From positions 124,001 to 188,000 of the forward strand of contig NZ_CAJZAI010000002.1 in NCBI RefSeq assembly GCF_914271435.1: DNA of 64,000 nucleotides, written 5' to 3'. Shown here piece by piece: positions 1-8,616 of this stretch. How positions within the stretch are numbered: the stretch's first letter is position 1; each line of letters starts with the position of its first letter. The notes under the pieces were generated by a model. The model searched no databases. It was not told the DNA's origin and saw nothing but the letters and a program-made list of their open reading frames with translations. Source of the stretch: Cupriavidus laharis. Lineage in GTDB: Bacteria; Pseudomonadota; Gammaproteobacteria; Burkholderiales; Burkholderiaceae. Position numbers and translations under genes: made by a program.

Positions 1-393
1 AGCGGCAAGGGCGGCGTCGCCAAAGGTCTGGCGCGCAATGGCATCAGCCAGGCCAGCACGCTCGCTGCCTGAAATGGCCACGTACCGGTGCCGGGCCAGC
101 AGCCGGAAAACGGCCGCTTCGGCCACGGGCTCAGCCAGCGCATCGTCGCAGAAGTCCGCGTGCGCGGGGCCTACACAGACCAGCAGCGCCCCCTCGCGGC
201 GCGCGCGCTGCAGCAAGGGTGTGGCGACAGTGTCCGGAGCGCCAGCGATGAGGCGCGGCACTGCGGCAGCCAGCACCGCATCGGCCCCGGCGGCCGTCAC
301 GCATTGCGCCGACAAACCCGCGTCGCACAGCCACTGCGCCAGCGGCTCGCTCCAGGCGCTGCCGGACTGGGCCAGGATGATTGCGTCATGCAT
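1..393 (-). CDS. Partial protein of unknown function, N-terminal part only
   Basis: The gene runs off the left edge; 131 residues from the start are visible. The ATG at 393 follows a GAGGG ribosome site at good spacing, 12 nt after the stop of the response-regulator gene, so the two are probably co-transcribed. The visible part alternates hydrophobic strands and Ala-rich helices and lacks the acidic pocket of a true receiver; it could be a degenerate receiver in front of an output domain. In Bordetella an EAL protein (BvgR) lies beside bvgAS, but nothing visible here proves an EAL domain. Function not assigned. Confidence 0.6.
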   Translation of the reverse strand, partial: MHDAIILAQSGSAWSEPLAQWLCDAGLSAQCVTAAGADAVLAAAVPRLIAGAPDTVATPLLQRARREGALLVCVGPAHADFCDDALAEPVAEAAVFRLLARHRYVAISGSERAGLADAIARQTFGDAALAA

Positions 394-405
394 GGCGATC
401 CCTCG

Positions 406-1029
406 TCAGCCGATGGCGATGTGGTGCCGCCGGGCAAAATCGATCACGTCGACCAGCGAGCGCGCGCCCAGCTTTTCCATGATGCGGGTCTTGTGGGTGC
501 TGACGGTCTTGTTGGAGATGAACAGCACCTCCCCGATCTGCTTGTTGGACATGCCCTTGGCCAGCATCTGCATGATCACCAGTTCCTTGTCGGACAGGCT
601 GCCCAGCCGGCGCGCCTCGTCCAGCCCGTCGGCGCGTCCGCTGTCCACGTCGGGCATGACCGAATAGCCGGCCAGCACCGATTCGACGCAGCGGACAATC
701 TCTGGCAGTTCCTGGGTCTTGCTGACATAGCCGTTGGCGCCGGCCTGCCGGGCGCGCGGCGCGAAGGTGTTCTGATCCTGGCCGGAGATCACCAGAATGC
801 GCACGGTCGGCTGGATGGCCTTGAGCCGGGGAATGACGTCGAGGCCGTTGATGCGCGGAATGTCCAGGTCCAGGATCACGACATCCGGCGCATACTGGCG
901 CACGATCTCGACGGCAGCCTGGCCGTTATCCGCCTCCAGGACGTGCGTCACGCCGAGGACCTGGGACAGGTGCGTCTTCAGCACGACCCGCACCGCGGGA
1001 TGGTCGTCGACGATCAGGATTGTGGCCAC
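406..1029 (-). CDS. BvgA/EvgA-type LuxR-family response regulator
   Basis: Two-component response regulator of 207 residues: receiver at about 1-120 (acidic pair D8/D9, phospho-acceptor D54 in VILDLDIP, conserved K104) and a NarL/FixJ helix-turn-helix at about 143-205. The stretch GMSNKQIGEVLFISNKTVST closely resembles the Bordetella BvgA DNA-binding domain, and the length matches BvgA. The GTG start at 1029 is chosen because GGAGGG lies 6 nt upstream; a longer reading from 1122 adds residues unlike the family. A BvgA-like inverted heptad lies about 100 nt upstream. Likely partners are the hybrid kinases at 1245-3269 and 3520-5358. Confidence 0.9.
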   Translation of the reverse strand: MATILIVDDHPAVRVVLKTHLSQVLGVTHVLEADNGQAAVEIVRQYAPDVVILDLDIPRINGLDVIPRLKAIQPTVRILVISGQDQNTFAPRARQAGANGYVSKTQELPEIVRCVESVLAGYSVMPDVDSGRADGLDEARRLGSLSDKELVIMQMLAKGMSNKQIGEVLFISNKTVSTHKTRIMEKLGARSLVDVIDFARRHHIAIG

Positions 1030-1127
1030 GGCAAGCCCTCCATCGCTAATGGCATCACCTGCGGATGGATTCGGCAGGCATTTATGGTCTGGCACATCAT
1101 TGTGCTCAGCATTTTTCCGCACAGGCG

Positions 1128-1141
1128 CAGGAAATTTCCGA
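1128..1141. promoter_or_regulatory. Candidate BvgA-like inverted heptad site upstream of the response regulator
   Basis: The sequence CAGGAAATTTCCGA is two head-to-head heptads. The right half, TTTCCGA, differs from the Bordetella BvgA heptad TTTCCTA at one base; the left half read on the other strand is TTTCCTG. It lies about 100 bp upstream of the GTG start of the regulator, a suitable place for autoregulation. A related element occurs at 3386-3399. Binding is inferred from the motif and the regulator family. Confidence 0.4.
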
Positions 1142-1244
1142 GTGCCGGTACGACTTTTCCCGATTGAACACCAGGAGCAGAATCACGCACTTTCACAAGC
1201 CGCATAGGCCCGGCGTGCCCGCGCCAGTCGCACGATGATGCGCC

Positions 1245-3269
1245 CTAACATGCCCACCGGGCAATGCAGGCGCGCAGGTCCTCCATGCGCACAGGCTTGG
1301 CAAGGCAGGCGTCCATGCCCGCATCCTGGCATTGCCGGGCCACCTCGGCACCGGCCGAAGCCGTCAGCGCGACGATCGGCACGTCGGCATTGGGGCCCGG
1401 CCCGGAGGCCCGAATCCGGCATGCCAGCTCGAAACCGTCCATGCCGGGCATCTGGCAATCCGTCAGCACCAGCGCAAAGCGCTGTTGCCGCAGCAGTTCC
1501 AGCGCCGCTTCGCCGCCGGAGGCCACAGTACAGTCCTGCCCGAGCATTTCGAGCTGCCGGCGCATGATCACCTGGAACGGCAGATGGTCTTCCACCACCA
1601 GGATGGCCTTGCGCACGCCCAGCGGTTCCATCGATAACGGTTGCGGCGCTGCCTGCTCCCCCTTCGCCTGCGCCAGGGCGCTCACCGGCAGCGTCACGCA
1701 CAGCGCGATGGCCGTACCTGCTCCAGGCTGGCTGTTCAGCGTAAGCGTGCCGCCCATCCGCTGCGCCAGGCGCCGGCAGATCGCCAGGCCCAGCCCGCTG
1801 CCGCCAAAGCGGCGCGAAATGGAGCTGTCCGCCTGGGAAAACGGCGCGAACAGCTGCTCCTGCTGCTCCGGGGCAATGCCCACGCCGGTATCGGCAACGC
1901 TGAGCGCCACGCGCTGGCGCCCGCCCAGGTCTTCGAGCAGGTCCAGCCGGACCGTGATGCTGCCCTGCGCCGTGAACTTGACCGCGTTGCCAATCAGGTT
2001 GAGCAGGATTTCCTTGAGCCGGGTGGGGTCCCCGAGCAACGCCGCGGCAACGCGCGGATCGGCTTCGAACGCGAACGCCAGCCCCTTGGCCGCAACGGCG
2101 GGCCGGTGCACCGCCATCACGGTCTCGACCAGCGCGCGGGGGTCGACCGGCAGCGACTCCAGCTCCAGCTGGCCGGCTTCCAGGCGCGAGTAGTCCAGGA
2201 TGCCGTCGAGGATTTCCATCAGGAGTCGCGCGGCATTGTCGGCCAGCGCGACCTCCCCGGCTTGCTGCGCGCTCATCGGACTGCCGCGCAGCAATTCCAG
2301 CGCGCCGATGACGGCTGCCAGCGGGGTGCGGATCTCATGCGTCATGGTGGCCAGGAAGCGTGCCTTGGCCTGTGCCGCCTCTTCCGCAGTGGCGCGCGCT
2401 GCTGCCAGCGCCTCGAGCTGACGGTGTTCGTCGGTGGCATCGCCGGCATAGCCGCTCCAGCGCAACAGGCCGGCTTCGGTCCGTACGGGTGCCCCCACGA
2501 ACAGCCGCAGCCAGCGGGTTTCGCCATCGACCAGAATCCGCAATTCGAACTGGGCCGCCGACTGCGCGGCAGCAGACTGATGCAGGGCATCCGCCATCTT
2601 CAGGCGGTCGTCGGGATGTACCGATGCATACTCGCCGTCGACCACAGCCAGCAGGCGCTCGGCGGACCATCCCCGGTACTGCTCGGCCTTGGCGGAAAAA
2701 TACGAAAACCAATGCCGGCCACCAGGTTCCGCGCAAAGCTGGAACGACGCCACCGGCAAGGCGTCGGAAATTTCGTCGAGCATGCGCTTGGCATCGAGTG
2801 CCGCCTGTTCGGCGGCAAGTTGGCCGGTGATGTCGATCGTTGCCGAGATGGTGCCCGCCTGGGTGCCGTCCGGCAGGCGCAGCGGCTGCGTGGCAAACAG
2901 CAGGTCGCGCCAGTCGCCGGCGGCATCCTTCACGCGCAGCGTCTCGTCGACACGCTGGCCTGACGACCGGGCGCGGCCGATCGGGGATGTCACGGCCGCA
3001 ATGACATTGTCCGGCACGCCGGCGTCTTCCATCGTCCTGCCCAGCATGGTCTCGTGGCCGATGCCAAGAAAAGTCTCCAGCGCCACATTGGCCACGACGA
3101 AGTGCCCACCCTCGTCGCGCGCGGCGATCGGGTATGGCGCGGCATCGACAATGGCAGCCAGCACATCGCGCTGGCTGCCCAGCGCTCGCAGGCGCCGGTG
3201 CAAGTACAGCAGCCAGGCGGCCATCAGCACCAGGCAGGCAGGCAGCAGGACTGTCAACGCAGTGGGCAT
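1245..3269 (-). CDS. Membrane hybrid sensor histidine kinase (PAS-PAS-HisKA-HATPase-REC)
   Basis: Sensor kinase of 674 residues. One N-terminal membrane helix (about 3-23) is followed by a PAS domain (about 35-150), a second PAS/PAC unit (about 165-300), HisKA with phospho-acceptor His in MTHEIRTPL, a HATPase with GVGIAPEQQEQLF and GSGLGLAICRRL boxes, and a C-terminal receiver with Asp in VLTDCQMPGMDG. No periplasmic Venus-flytrap domains and no Hpt domain, unlike full BvgS. The ATG at 3269 is preferred because GGAG lies 5 nt upstream; in-frame starts also exist to 3305. It is transcribed toward the BvgA-like regulator (215 bp gap) and divergently from the second kinase. The signal sensed is unknown. 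Confidence 0.9.
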   Translation of the reverse strand: MPTALTVLLPACLVLMAAWLLYLHRRLRALGSQRDVLAAIVDAAPYPIAARDEGGHFVVANVALETFLGIGHETMLGRTMEDAGVPDNVIAAVTSPIGRARSSGQRVDETLRVKDAAGDWRDLLFATQPLRLPDGTQAGTISATIDITGQLAAEQAALDAKRMLDEISDALPVASFQLCAEPGGRHWFSYFSAKAEQYRGWSAERLLAVVDGEYASVHPDDRLKMADALHQSAAAQSAAQFELRILVDGETRWLRLFVGAPVRTEAGLLRWSGYAGDATDEHRQLEALAAARATAEEAAQAKARFLATMTHEIRTPLAAVIGALELLRGSPMSAQQAGEVALADNAARLLMEILDGILDYSRLEAGQLELESLPVDPRALVETVMAVHRPAVAAKGLAFAFEADPRVAAALLGDPTRLKEILLNLIGNAVKFTAQGSITVRLDLLEDLGGRQRVALSVADTGVGIAPEQQEQLFAPFSQADSSISRRFGGSGLGLAICRRLAQRMGGTLTLNSQPGAGTAIALCVTLPVSALAQAKGEQAAPQPLSMEPLGVRKAILVVEDHLPFQVIMRRQLEMLGQDCTVASGGEAALELLRQQRFALVLTDCQMPGMDGFELACRIRASGPGPNADVPIVALTASAGAEVARQCQDAGMDACLAKPVRMEDLRACIARWAC

Positions 3270-3385
3270 GGGAAGCTCCATCACGGATGGGAACGGGCAG
3301 GACAATGATAGCGTTGCCCGGTGTCTTGCCTGTCACACCTGCCGCCACCGGCTCACCGTCTCGGCTTGGACAGCGCCCATCTGAA

Positions 3386-3420
3386 TAGGAAATTTCTGCA
3401 GACAGACTCCGACGAGTCTG
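3386..3420. promoter_or_regulatory. Inverted heptad site and adjacent dyad between the divergent kinases
   Basis: TAGGAAATTTCTGC (3386-3399) contains an exact reverse-orientation BvgA-type heptad (TAGGAAA is the complement of TTTCCTA) fused to a weaker one, and shares a 10-bp core AGGAAATTTC with 1129-1138. Four bases on is a perfect dyad, CAGACTC-CGAC-GAGTCTG (3403-3420). Both lie between the divergent hybrid kinases, so they could serve either promoter. Regulation by the BvgA-like protein is inferred. Confidence 0.4.
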
Positions 3421-3519
3421 AAACTACGGCAATGCAGGCGTCCATAGAGTGTGTGCAGGGATCGCGCCCTGCGGCGGCAACGCCGTGCGATCCCCCATGC
3501 CTGTCGCCTGCAACCGCCA

Positions 3520-5358
3520 ATGCTGTCCGCCCTCCCTCCGCCCATCGTCTGGCTGGCCGTGTGCCTGCCGCTGGCGCTCGCGTCCGCGCTGCTCGGCGTG
3601 CGCCTGTGCGTGCTGCGGCGCCGCCTCGCGCGCAGCCAGGCCAGTGCCGCAAGGCTGCGGCAGCGTCTGGCGCTGCATACCGCGGTGCTGGACAGCATTC
3701 CCCAGCCTGTCTACGTGCGCGACGCCGCGCAGCGGCTGATCACCTGCAACCGCCGCTACGAGGAACTGATCGGTGCCTCGCGGGCCTCGCTGCGCGGCCG
3801 GCCGCCGGACATACCGGAACAGCTGACAGGCGTGATCGCCGACATTGCGGAACTCTCCGAGGACTATCGGCACGTCATTGCCTCGGGCCGCCCGCTCAAC
3901 AAGGACCGCTGCCTGCACATCAAGGGCGCGAAGCGGCACGTGCTGAACTGGGTCGCGCCGTTACCCGGCTCTGGCGAGGCGGTAACGGCATTGGCTGGCG
4001 GCTGGGTGGACCTGACCGAGCGCCACGACATGCTGGCGCAACTGGCTGAAGCCAAGGCGCGCGCCGAAGCGGCCAGCCGCGCCAAGTCCACCTTCCTGGC
4101 GTCGGTGAGCCATGAGATCCGGACACCGATGAACGCCGTGGCCGGCATGCTGGAGCTGACCCTGAAGCGGCCAGGTCTGCCGCCCGACGACTACCGCATG
4201 CTTTCGACCGCGCACGATTCGGCACTGGCGCTGCTATCCCTGATCGACGACATCCTCGACCTGTCGAAGATGGAAGCCGGCAAACTGCGCATCCACGCCG
4301 TGCCGGCCAGCCTGCCGGCGCTGGTGGACGAGGTGCTGCAGATGTTCGGGCCGGTGGCCGCGCAGAAGCACTTGCCGCTGATCCCGGTCATCGACGCGGG
4401 CGTTACGCCTGCACACATGGTCGATCCGCTGCGCTTCAAGCAGGTCCTGGGCAACCTGGTTTCCAACGCCATCCGCTTCACCGACCACGGCGAGGTACGC
4501 GTGCATCTCCACGGCGGCCAGGCGCACGCGGGAATGCAGGAAATCATGTTGACAGTCACCGATACCGGCATCGGCATCGCCCGAGCCGACCAGGCGCGCC
4601 TGTTCCAGCCGTTCGAGCAGGCGCACAGCCGCTCGCGGCCCGAGTCCGGTGGTACCGGCCTGGGCCTGGCCATCTGCCGCCGCCTGGTCGCGGCCATGGG
4701 CGGCCGGATCCGCCTGGAAAGCGAAGCCGGCGCCGGCACGCGTGTGCAGGTAACCTTGCGGTTGCGCACGGCTCGCGTGCCCGCAGCTTCCGAACCGCCT
4801 GTCGGTGTCCCCTGTGCCGCCGCCAGCCAAGCGCTGCACGTGCTGGTCGTGGATGACCATCCGCCCAACCGCCTGTTGCTGCAACGGCAGCTCGAACACC
4901 TGGGCCATCGCGTGGACACCGCCGCCGACGGCAGCGAAGCGCTCGCACGGCTGGCGCAAAGTTCGGCTGACAAGGCGAGCCCGTTCGACCTGGTGGTCTG
5001 CGACTGCGCGATGCCAGTCATGGATGGCCTGGCGTTTGCGCGAGCGCTGCGTGCGCGCCAGGACGCGCTGGCGCGGATTCCCGTGATCGGATGCACCGCC
5101 AGCGCCGTGCCCGAAGACCATCAAGCCGCCCTGCAGGCCGGCATGGATGGCGTACTGGTCAAGCCGGTCGGGTTGCAGGCGCTGGGCGACGCCGTACGTA
5201 CCTATGCATGCGCCGGCCGACGGCCGGCCACCGCAGCGCAGGCGGCCCTGCCCTGGCCCGCCCGCCTTGCAGGCCCGGCACCCGCCCGGCCCGACCCGGA
5301 CAGATGGTGCGAGATCTGCCGCGCCATGAATGTGCAGTGCGACCGTTCACCACAGTAG
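3520..5358 (+). CDS. Membrane hybrid sensor histidine kinase (PAS-HisKA-HATPase-REC)
   Basis: Second hybrid kinase, about 612 residues. N-terminal membrane helix (about 8-28), one PAS domain (VLDSIPQPVYVRDAAQRL), HisKA with His in VSHEIRTPMNAVAG, HATPase with TDTGIGIARADQ and GGTGLGLAICRRL boxes, and a receiver near the C-terminus with Asp in VVCDCAMPVMDG and Lys in VLVKPVG. The C-terminal tail carries a CEIC pair. The start is uncertain: the ATG at 3520 puts the membrane helix at the N-terminus but has no clear Shine-Dalgarno; a GTG at 3451 in the same frame is the alternative. Divergent from the 1245-3269 kinase; both may feed the same BvgA-like regulator. Confidence 0.88.
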   Translation: MLSALPPPIVWLAVCLPLALASALLGVRLCVLRRRLARSQASAARLRQRLALHTAVLDSIPQPVYVRDAAQRLITCNRRYEELIGASRASLRGRPPDIPEQLTGVIADIAELSEDYRHVIASGRPLNKDRCLHIKGAKRHVLNWVAPLPGSGEAVTALAGGWVDLTERHDMLAQLAEAKARAEAASRAKSTFLASVSHEIRTPMNAVAGMLELTLKRPGLPPDDYRMLSTAHDSALALLSLIDDILDLSKMEAGKLRIHAVPASLPALVDEVLQMFGPVAAQKHLPLIPVIDAGVTPAHMVDPLRFKQVLGNLVSNAIRFTDHGEVRVHLHGGQAHAGMQEIMLTVTDTGIGIARADQARLFQPFEQAHSRSRPESGGTGLGLAICRRLVAAMGGRIRLESEAGAGTRVQVTLRLRTARVPAASEPPVGVPCAAASQALHVLVVDDHPPNRLLLQRQLEHLGHRVDTAADGSEALARLAQSSADKASPFDLVVCDCAMPVMDGLAFARALRARQDALARIPVIGCTASAVPEDHQAALQAGMDGVLVKPVGLQALGDAVRTYACAGRRPATAAQAALPWPARLAGPAPARPDPDRWCEICRAMNVQCDRSPQ

Positions 5359-5778
5359 CGCCCGCCATCGCTTGCTTGCCTGTGCAGAATGGGCCGGCCA
5401 GCGGCGAACCACCCAAAGGTGGTATCATTTAACCTCTTTGCCATTCGCCGACGCGTGTCGGCGTCAATGTGCCGGCCGCCAGACCACATCAGTCGAAGCG
5501 CATCAGCGGTCTGTCGGGCGTACACCCGACTCCTCCGGGGCGACAGTCGCCCACAACCCTACCGACCGGCGGCACGTCCGCTCCGCGACGCTCGCGCATG
5601 TACCAGGCGCGTCGGCTTGCGCAGGCACGGTCCCTCTCACGCCAGTTCTTTCACCAGCGCCGAAGCGCGGGACGCAACTGACGTTTCATCAATGGCATTC
5701 GATCGCCCCGCGGGCCCGCACCGCACATGGATGCGCCAGACGCGGCCGCAGGATCGAACGCCCCAGACAGGCAACAAT
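5359..5778 (+). other. Non-coding stretch with two hairpins
   Basis: No convincing gene. Two perfect hairpins stand out: ACCACC-CAAA-GGTGGT at 5408-5423, followed by ATCATTT, which may end transcription of the kinase gene, and CGCCGAC-GCGT-GTCGGCG at about 5447-5464. The remainder is GC-rich, with no promoter I would defend. It could be a structured leader of the next small gene; no known RNA family is recognised. Confidence 0.4.
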
Positions 5779-6021
5779 TTGAATCACAACATCACACCAT
5801 TCACCGTTTCGGTGTACCCGATCCAGCAACAACCAGGCGTATGGTTTGCGAACTACATGATCGCCGAATACCGGAATGGCGCCGAACGCATTGTCGCCAA
5901 CGTCACGATGCGCCATGCCACGCATTGCTCTGAAGCCGAAGCCAGGCAAGCCGCCCGCCGCGCCGGAGAAAGCGCCGTCGCGCGAATGCGCGTGCAGCGC
6001 TCACTGCCCGGGCGCGCATAG
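5779..6021 (+). CDS. Small conserved-looking hypothetical protein
   Basis: About 80 residues beginning LNHNITPFTVSVYPIQ, then a strand-rich part (GVWFANYMIAEYRNGAERIVANVTMRH) and an Ala/Arg-rich helix ending RSLPGRA. A TTG at 5779 is taken as start because the protein-like part begins there and AGG lies about 7 nt upstream; ATGs at 5731 and 5692 are in frame but add low-complexity residues. Family not recognised. Soluble, no signal peptide. It is the first of five small orphan genes up to 7578. Confidence 0.5.
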   Translation: MNHNITPFTVSVYPIQQQPGVWFANYMIAEYRNGAERIVANVTMRHATHCSEAEARQAARRAGESAVARMRVQRSLPGRA

Positions 6022-6136
6022 TCGTTGCAACTGACGGCCCGGCTTCAGCCACAAGGCCATTACAGCGGAACCTGGCGTCACGCGGGCATGCATCGCCGCA
6101 CGTCAGTCACCGAACCACTTAAGCAAAGGAGAAACC

Positions 6137-6391
6137 ATGTCGAACAGCGACGAATGGGAAGAACTGCATCTGACGTCGGCCGGCTGGATTGCCGGCAGTT
6201 ACCGGCACACACCGTGGCAGCCGGTCGATGTTGAGCCACCGGAAACTGGTGTGCTGACAGTACGCCGCCACGTGACCGCAACCTACTGCGGTCCGTCGCG
6301 CACCGTCGAAGACCGCACGCCGAAGACGCAGGACATGGCACTGATAGAGTCGTTGCTGACGCGCTACGGCAATCCGGAATTCAGCATCTAG
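6137..6391 (+). CDS. Small hypothetical protein
   Basis: 84 residues, acidic and soluble, starting MSNSDEWEELHLTSAGWIAGS. A strong AAGGAG lies 5 nt before the ATG, the best ribosome site in this cluster of small genes. Contains several Trp and Tyr residues (WIAGSYRHTPWQP) and a C-terminal helix. No membrane segment, no metal motif and no recognised family. It lies 115 bp downstream of the 5779-6021 gene in the same direction and may be co-transcribed. Convergent with the next gene, with only 16 bp between. Confidence 0.65.
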   Translation: MSNSDEWEELHLTSAGWIAGSYRHTPWQPVDVEPPETGVLTVRRHVTATYCGPSRTVEDRTPKTQDMALIESLLTRYGNPEFSI

Positions 6392-6407
6392 TGCCTAGTC
6401 CACTGCT

Positions 6408-6782
6408 TCAAACCGGGAAGCGTTGCCGTGGCCTGCCCGGGGTAACGCCGGCGCCTACCGGCCTGAGTTCACCGTCCCAGGCCATGGCATCCGTGTCCAG
6501 CACGGAGTCGCCTTCTCTCGTTTTTTCGTAGAGGTGGTCGCGGACCACCTGCCCGATGGCCAGACGGCACAATGCCTCGCAGCTCGACGCAAGCGCGCCG
6601 GGAAGCGAAGCCGCCTCGGTCAGCACCTCGAACGACCGCCTGCCGTCACCGACAAAGCTGGTGAACCTGACTCCCGTCGGATGGCCCGCACCGGCAAGGC
6701 AGACAGCAACATGGTAGGCAATTCCCTTGCCTTCCCCCGGCAGCGTGCAGAGGAAGCCGGATGATGCAGCGGCATTATTCAT
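6408..6782 (-). CDS. Small hypothetical protein
   Basis: 124 residues, soluble, beginning MNNAAASSGFLCTLPGEGKG. The middle (GVRFTSFVGDGRRSFEVLTEAASLPGALASSCEALCRLAIGQV, given here by its ends at about residues 38-80) suggests a strand-helix fold. No recognised domain. Ribosome site weak (GGAG 12 nt upstream). It converges on the 6137-6391 gene and runs parallel to 6869-7153. Probably a lineage-restricted gene. Confidence 0.5.
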   Translation of the reverse strand: MNNAAASSGFLCTLPGEGKGIAYHVAVCLAGAGHPTGVRFTSFVGDGRRSFEVLTEAASLPGALASSCEALCRLAIGQVVRDHLYEKTREGDSVLDTDAMAWDGELRPVGAGVTPGRPRQRFPV

Positions 6783-6868
6783 GGCTGTACTCGTGCTCCA
6801 GGCGACCTGACGCCGCTGTTGCCCAAGGACTTCGTGGGCGCAATAGAAAACAGCTGTCGACGACGAAC

Positions 6869-7153
6869 TCAGAGAGAAACGACGGATTGGCCGGGAATAG
6901 CGCCGTTGATAATGTCCTCGGCATAGCGAAGGACAGCGCGCCGTGCCGCGCCCACGTTGTCCCAGGGCGTGGCGTCGAGACGAAAAGTGCGCGCCTGCTC
7001 GCCTTCCGGGTGTCCGCCTTCACGGCAGATCACCACCGCAGCATTGAAGGACCGGTCTGGCCTGCGCTCCATCCAGGCACGTTCCGCAGTGTGGCGGTAA
7101 ATCAGGGGGTAAAGGTCATACCCCTTGTAAGTGGCAGTCGGAAAAGCATCCAT
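6869..7153 (-). CDS. Small hypothetical protein
   Basis: 94 residues, beginning MDAFPTATYKGYDLYPLIYR. GGAG lies 6 nt before the ATG, a clear ribosome site. Composition is mixed with many aromatic and Arg residues; the motif RPDRSFNAAVVICREGG is followed by a C-terminal helix ending DIINGAIPGQSV. The pattern resembles short soluble domain-of-unknown-function proteins common in Burkholderiales, but I do not recognise the family. The downstream gene at 6408-6782 may belong to the same transcript (86 bp gap). Confidence 0.6.
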   Translation of the reverse strand: MDAFPTATYKGYDLYPLIYRHTAERAWMERRPDRSFNAAVVICREGGHPEGEQARTFRLDATPWDNVGAARRAVLRYAEDIINGAIPGQSVVSL

Positions 7154-7341
7154 GGCACGCTCCGGGGTATTTGAGGTTATCGCCCACTCTACTCCTCTTA
7201 TGAGGCCAGGAGTGCCTTTATTTCACCGGGATAACGACTTCACGACAGCACTGGCGAAGAAACTCTGCATTGCGAATGCCATATGCGGGCAAAGCCAGTC
7301 ATGCGTGCTACAGTGAGTCCCTTTCCATGCAAGAGGCCAGC

Positions 7342-7578
7342 ATGTCGCTCTGTGCAAACTGCCTCACACTGACGCCCGACACAGCCGGGGTTCCTGGCCA
7401 TCCCGCGCTACGCATCGTCGATACGCAGCGGCGCAGGATTCCACGATCTGTCACCGTCACCCTGAGTACATTCCGCTGTTCGGACTGCGGCGCGATCTGG
7501 CGTTACCGGGAAGCAAAGGATGACGGCCCGCAAGGCTGGGCGCTCCTGGCAACAGAAGCCGCGAACGAAGGCCGCTGA
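7342..7578 (+). CDS. Small zinc-ribbon-like protein
   Basis: 78 residues, beginning MSLCANCLTLTPD. Two Cys pairs, CANC near the N-terminus and CSDC at about residue 46, are spaced as in a zinc ribbon, so it probably binds one structural Zn. The start at 7342 is preferred because AGAGG lies about 6 nt upstream; the same frame is open back to 7270. The function of such small ribbons is not predictable from sequence. It ends 19 bp from the convergent LysR-type gene. Confidence 0.6.
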   Translation: MSLCANCLTLTPDTAGVPGHPALRIVDTQRRRIPRSVTVTLSTFRCSDCGAIWRYREAKDDGPQGWALLATEAANEGR

Positions 7579-7597
7579 TTGCGCTGCCCCCTCAGGC

Positions 7598-8500
7598 TCA
7601 GTCGGAGAACAGGCTGACGAACTCCTTGCGCAACCACTGGTTCGCGGGATCGCGATGATATCGGGTGTGCCAGAACAGATTGATCTGGATTTCCGGCAGA
7701 TCGATGGGATGCTCGATATACCTGAGCCCAAAGTATGTGGCGCTGCGCCGTGCAAAGGTCTCGGTCACCGTCGCCACGAGATCCGAGCTGGCAACGATAT
7801 CGGCCAGCGCCGCAAAGTGCGGCACGCGCAGGCGAATCTTTCTCCGCACGCCGCGTTGCGCGAGGATTTCGTCGACACGGGCATGGCCGGTGCCCGCTGC
7901 GGTCACCACAACGTGCTCCGCATCCTCGAAGTCGCGCCGGCTGACGGTGCGCTTGTCCAGCGCATGGCCGGGCCGGAACATGCACACGTAGCGCTGGCGG
8001 AACAACCTCCGCTGGAAGAACTCCGAGCCGAGTTCCGGCAGCGGCCCCACCGCAAGGTCGATCTTGCCCAGGCTCATCTCCGACGCCAGGTCCACGGCCG
8101 TGTTGCGCACCGTCGCCACCGCGACACCCGGCGCGCGCTCCCGCAGCGCTCCCATCAGCCGCGGGATGAAGTGCACTTCGCCGATATCGGTCATCGCAAT
8201 CCGGAATGACCGGTCGCTGCGCAGCGGGTCGAACGAGACCTTCTGGCTCAGCGCGACCTGCAGGGATTCAAGGGCATAAGCGACTGGCTCCGCCAGCTCC
8301 TGCGCGAGCGGCGTGGGCAGCATGCCCTTGCTGCTCCGCACAAATAGCTCGTCGTCGAACATCCGCCGCAGGCGTGCCAGTGCGTTGCTGACAGCGGGCT
8401 GGCTCAGGTTCAGCGTCTTCGCGGCACCCGACACTGTCCGCTCGCGCAGCAGGTGCTCGAACACGACAAGCAGGTTCAGATCCACATCCTTCAGTTCCAC
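7598..8500 (-). CDS. nagR: NahR/NagR-type LysR-family regulator
   Basis: 300-residue LysR-type regulator. The N-terminal helix-turn-helix (about 1-65, MELKDVDLNLLVVFEHLL) and the effector domain both follow the NahR/NagR/DntR subgroup: FRIAMTDIGEVHFIPRLM, VVTAAGTGHARVDEIL, RLRVPHFAA and NLFWHTRYHRDPANQWLR all have close counterparts in those salicylate-responsive activators. It is divergent from nagAa across a 116-bp spacer, the classic LysR arrangement. Inference: it activates the nag genes in response to salicylate or a related hydroxybenzoate. The effector cannot be proven from sequence. Confidence 0.88.
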   Translation of the reverse strand: MELKDVDLNLLVVFEHLLRERTVSGAAKTLNLSQPAVSNALARLRRMFDDELFVRSSKGMLPTPLAQELAEPVAYALESLQVALSQKVSFDPLRSDRSFRIAMTDIGEVHFIPRLMGALRERAPGVAVATVRNTAVDLASEMSLGKIDLAVGPLPELGSEFFQRRLFRQRYVCMFRPGHALDKRTVSRRDFEDAEHVVVTAAGTGHARVDEILAQRGVRRKIRLRVPHFAALADIVASSDLVATVTETFARRSATYFGLRYIEHPIDLPEIQINLFWHTRYHRDPANQWLRKEFVSLFSD

Positions 8501-8616
8501 GGCTCACCTTTATTGATTTGGTGAATATCCAGTATTGCCGTGATTCTATTGGTTAATTTTGCCCGCTGCACCATGATTCGTCCCAAGCCAGAACACAAAC
8601 ACTTGCCGGAGACATC
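8501..8616. promoter_or_regulatory. Divergent nagR/nagAa control region
   Basis: AT-richer spacer between the LysR-type regulator and nagAa. It holds an interrupted dyad, CCAGTA-N12-TATTGG (about 8529-8552), and on the minus strand an ATTCACC half-site (8520-8526) that matches the first part of the NahR-family operator. Core promoter hexamers are not clear. GGAG precedes the nagAa ATG. Activator binding here is expected for the family but not demonstrated. Confidence 0.4.

Noticed and set aside
3451..3519. The extended N-terminus of the second kinase from GTG 3451
   Set aside because: The extra 23 residues are Arg/Cys-rich and precede the membrane helix; ATG 3520 gives a normal anchor. Kept only as an alternative.
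5202..5525. A 107-codon minus-strand frame ahead of the small-gene cluster
   Set aside because: It overlaps the end of the kinase gene and a probable terminator hairpin, and its translation shows no domain.
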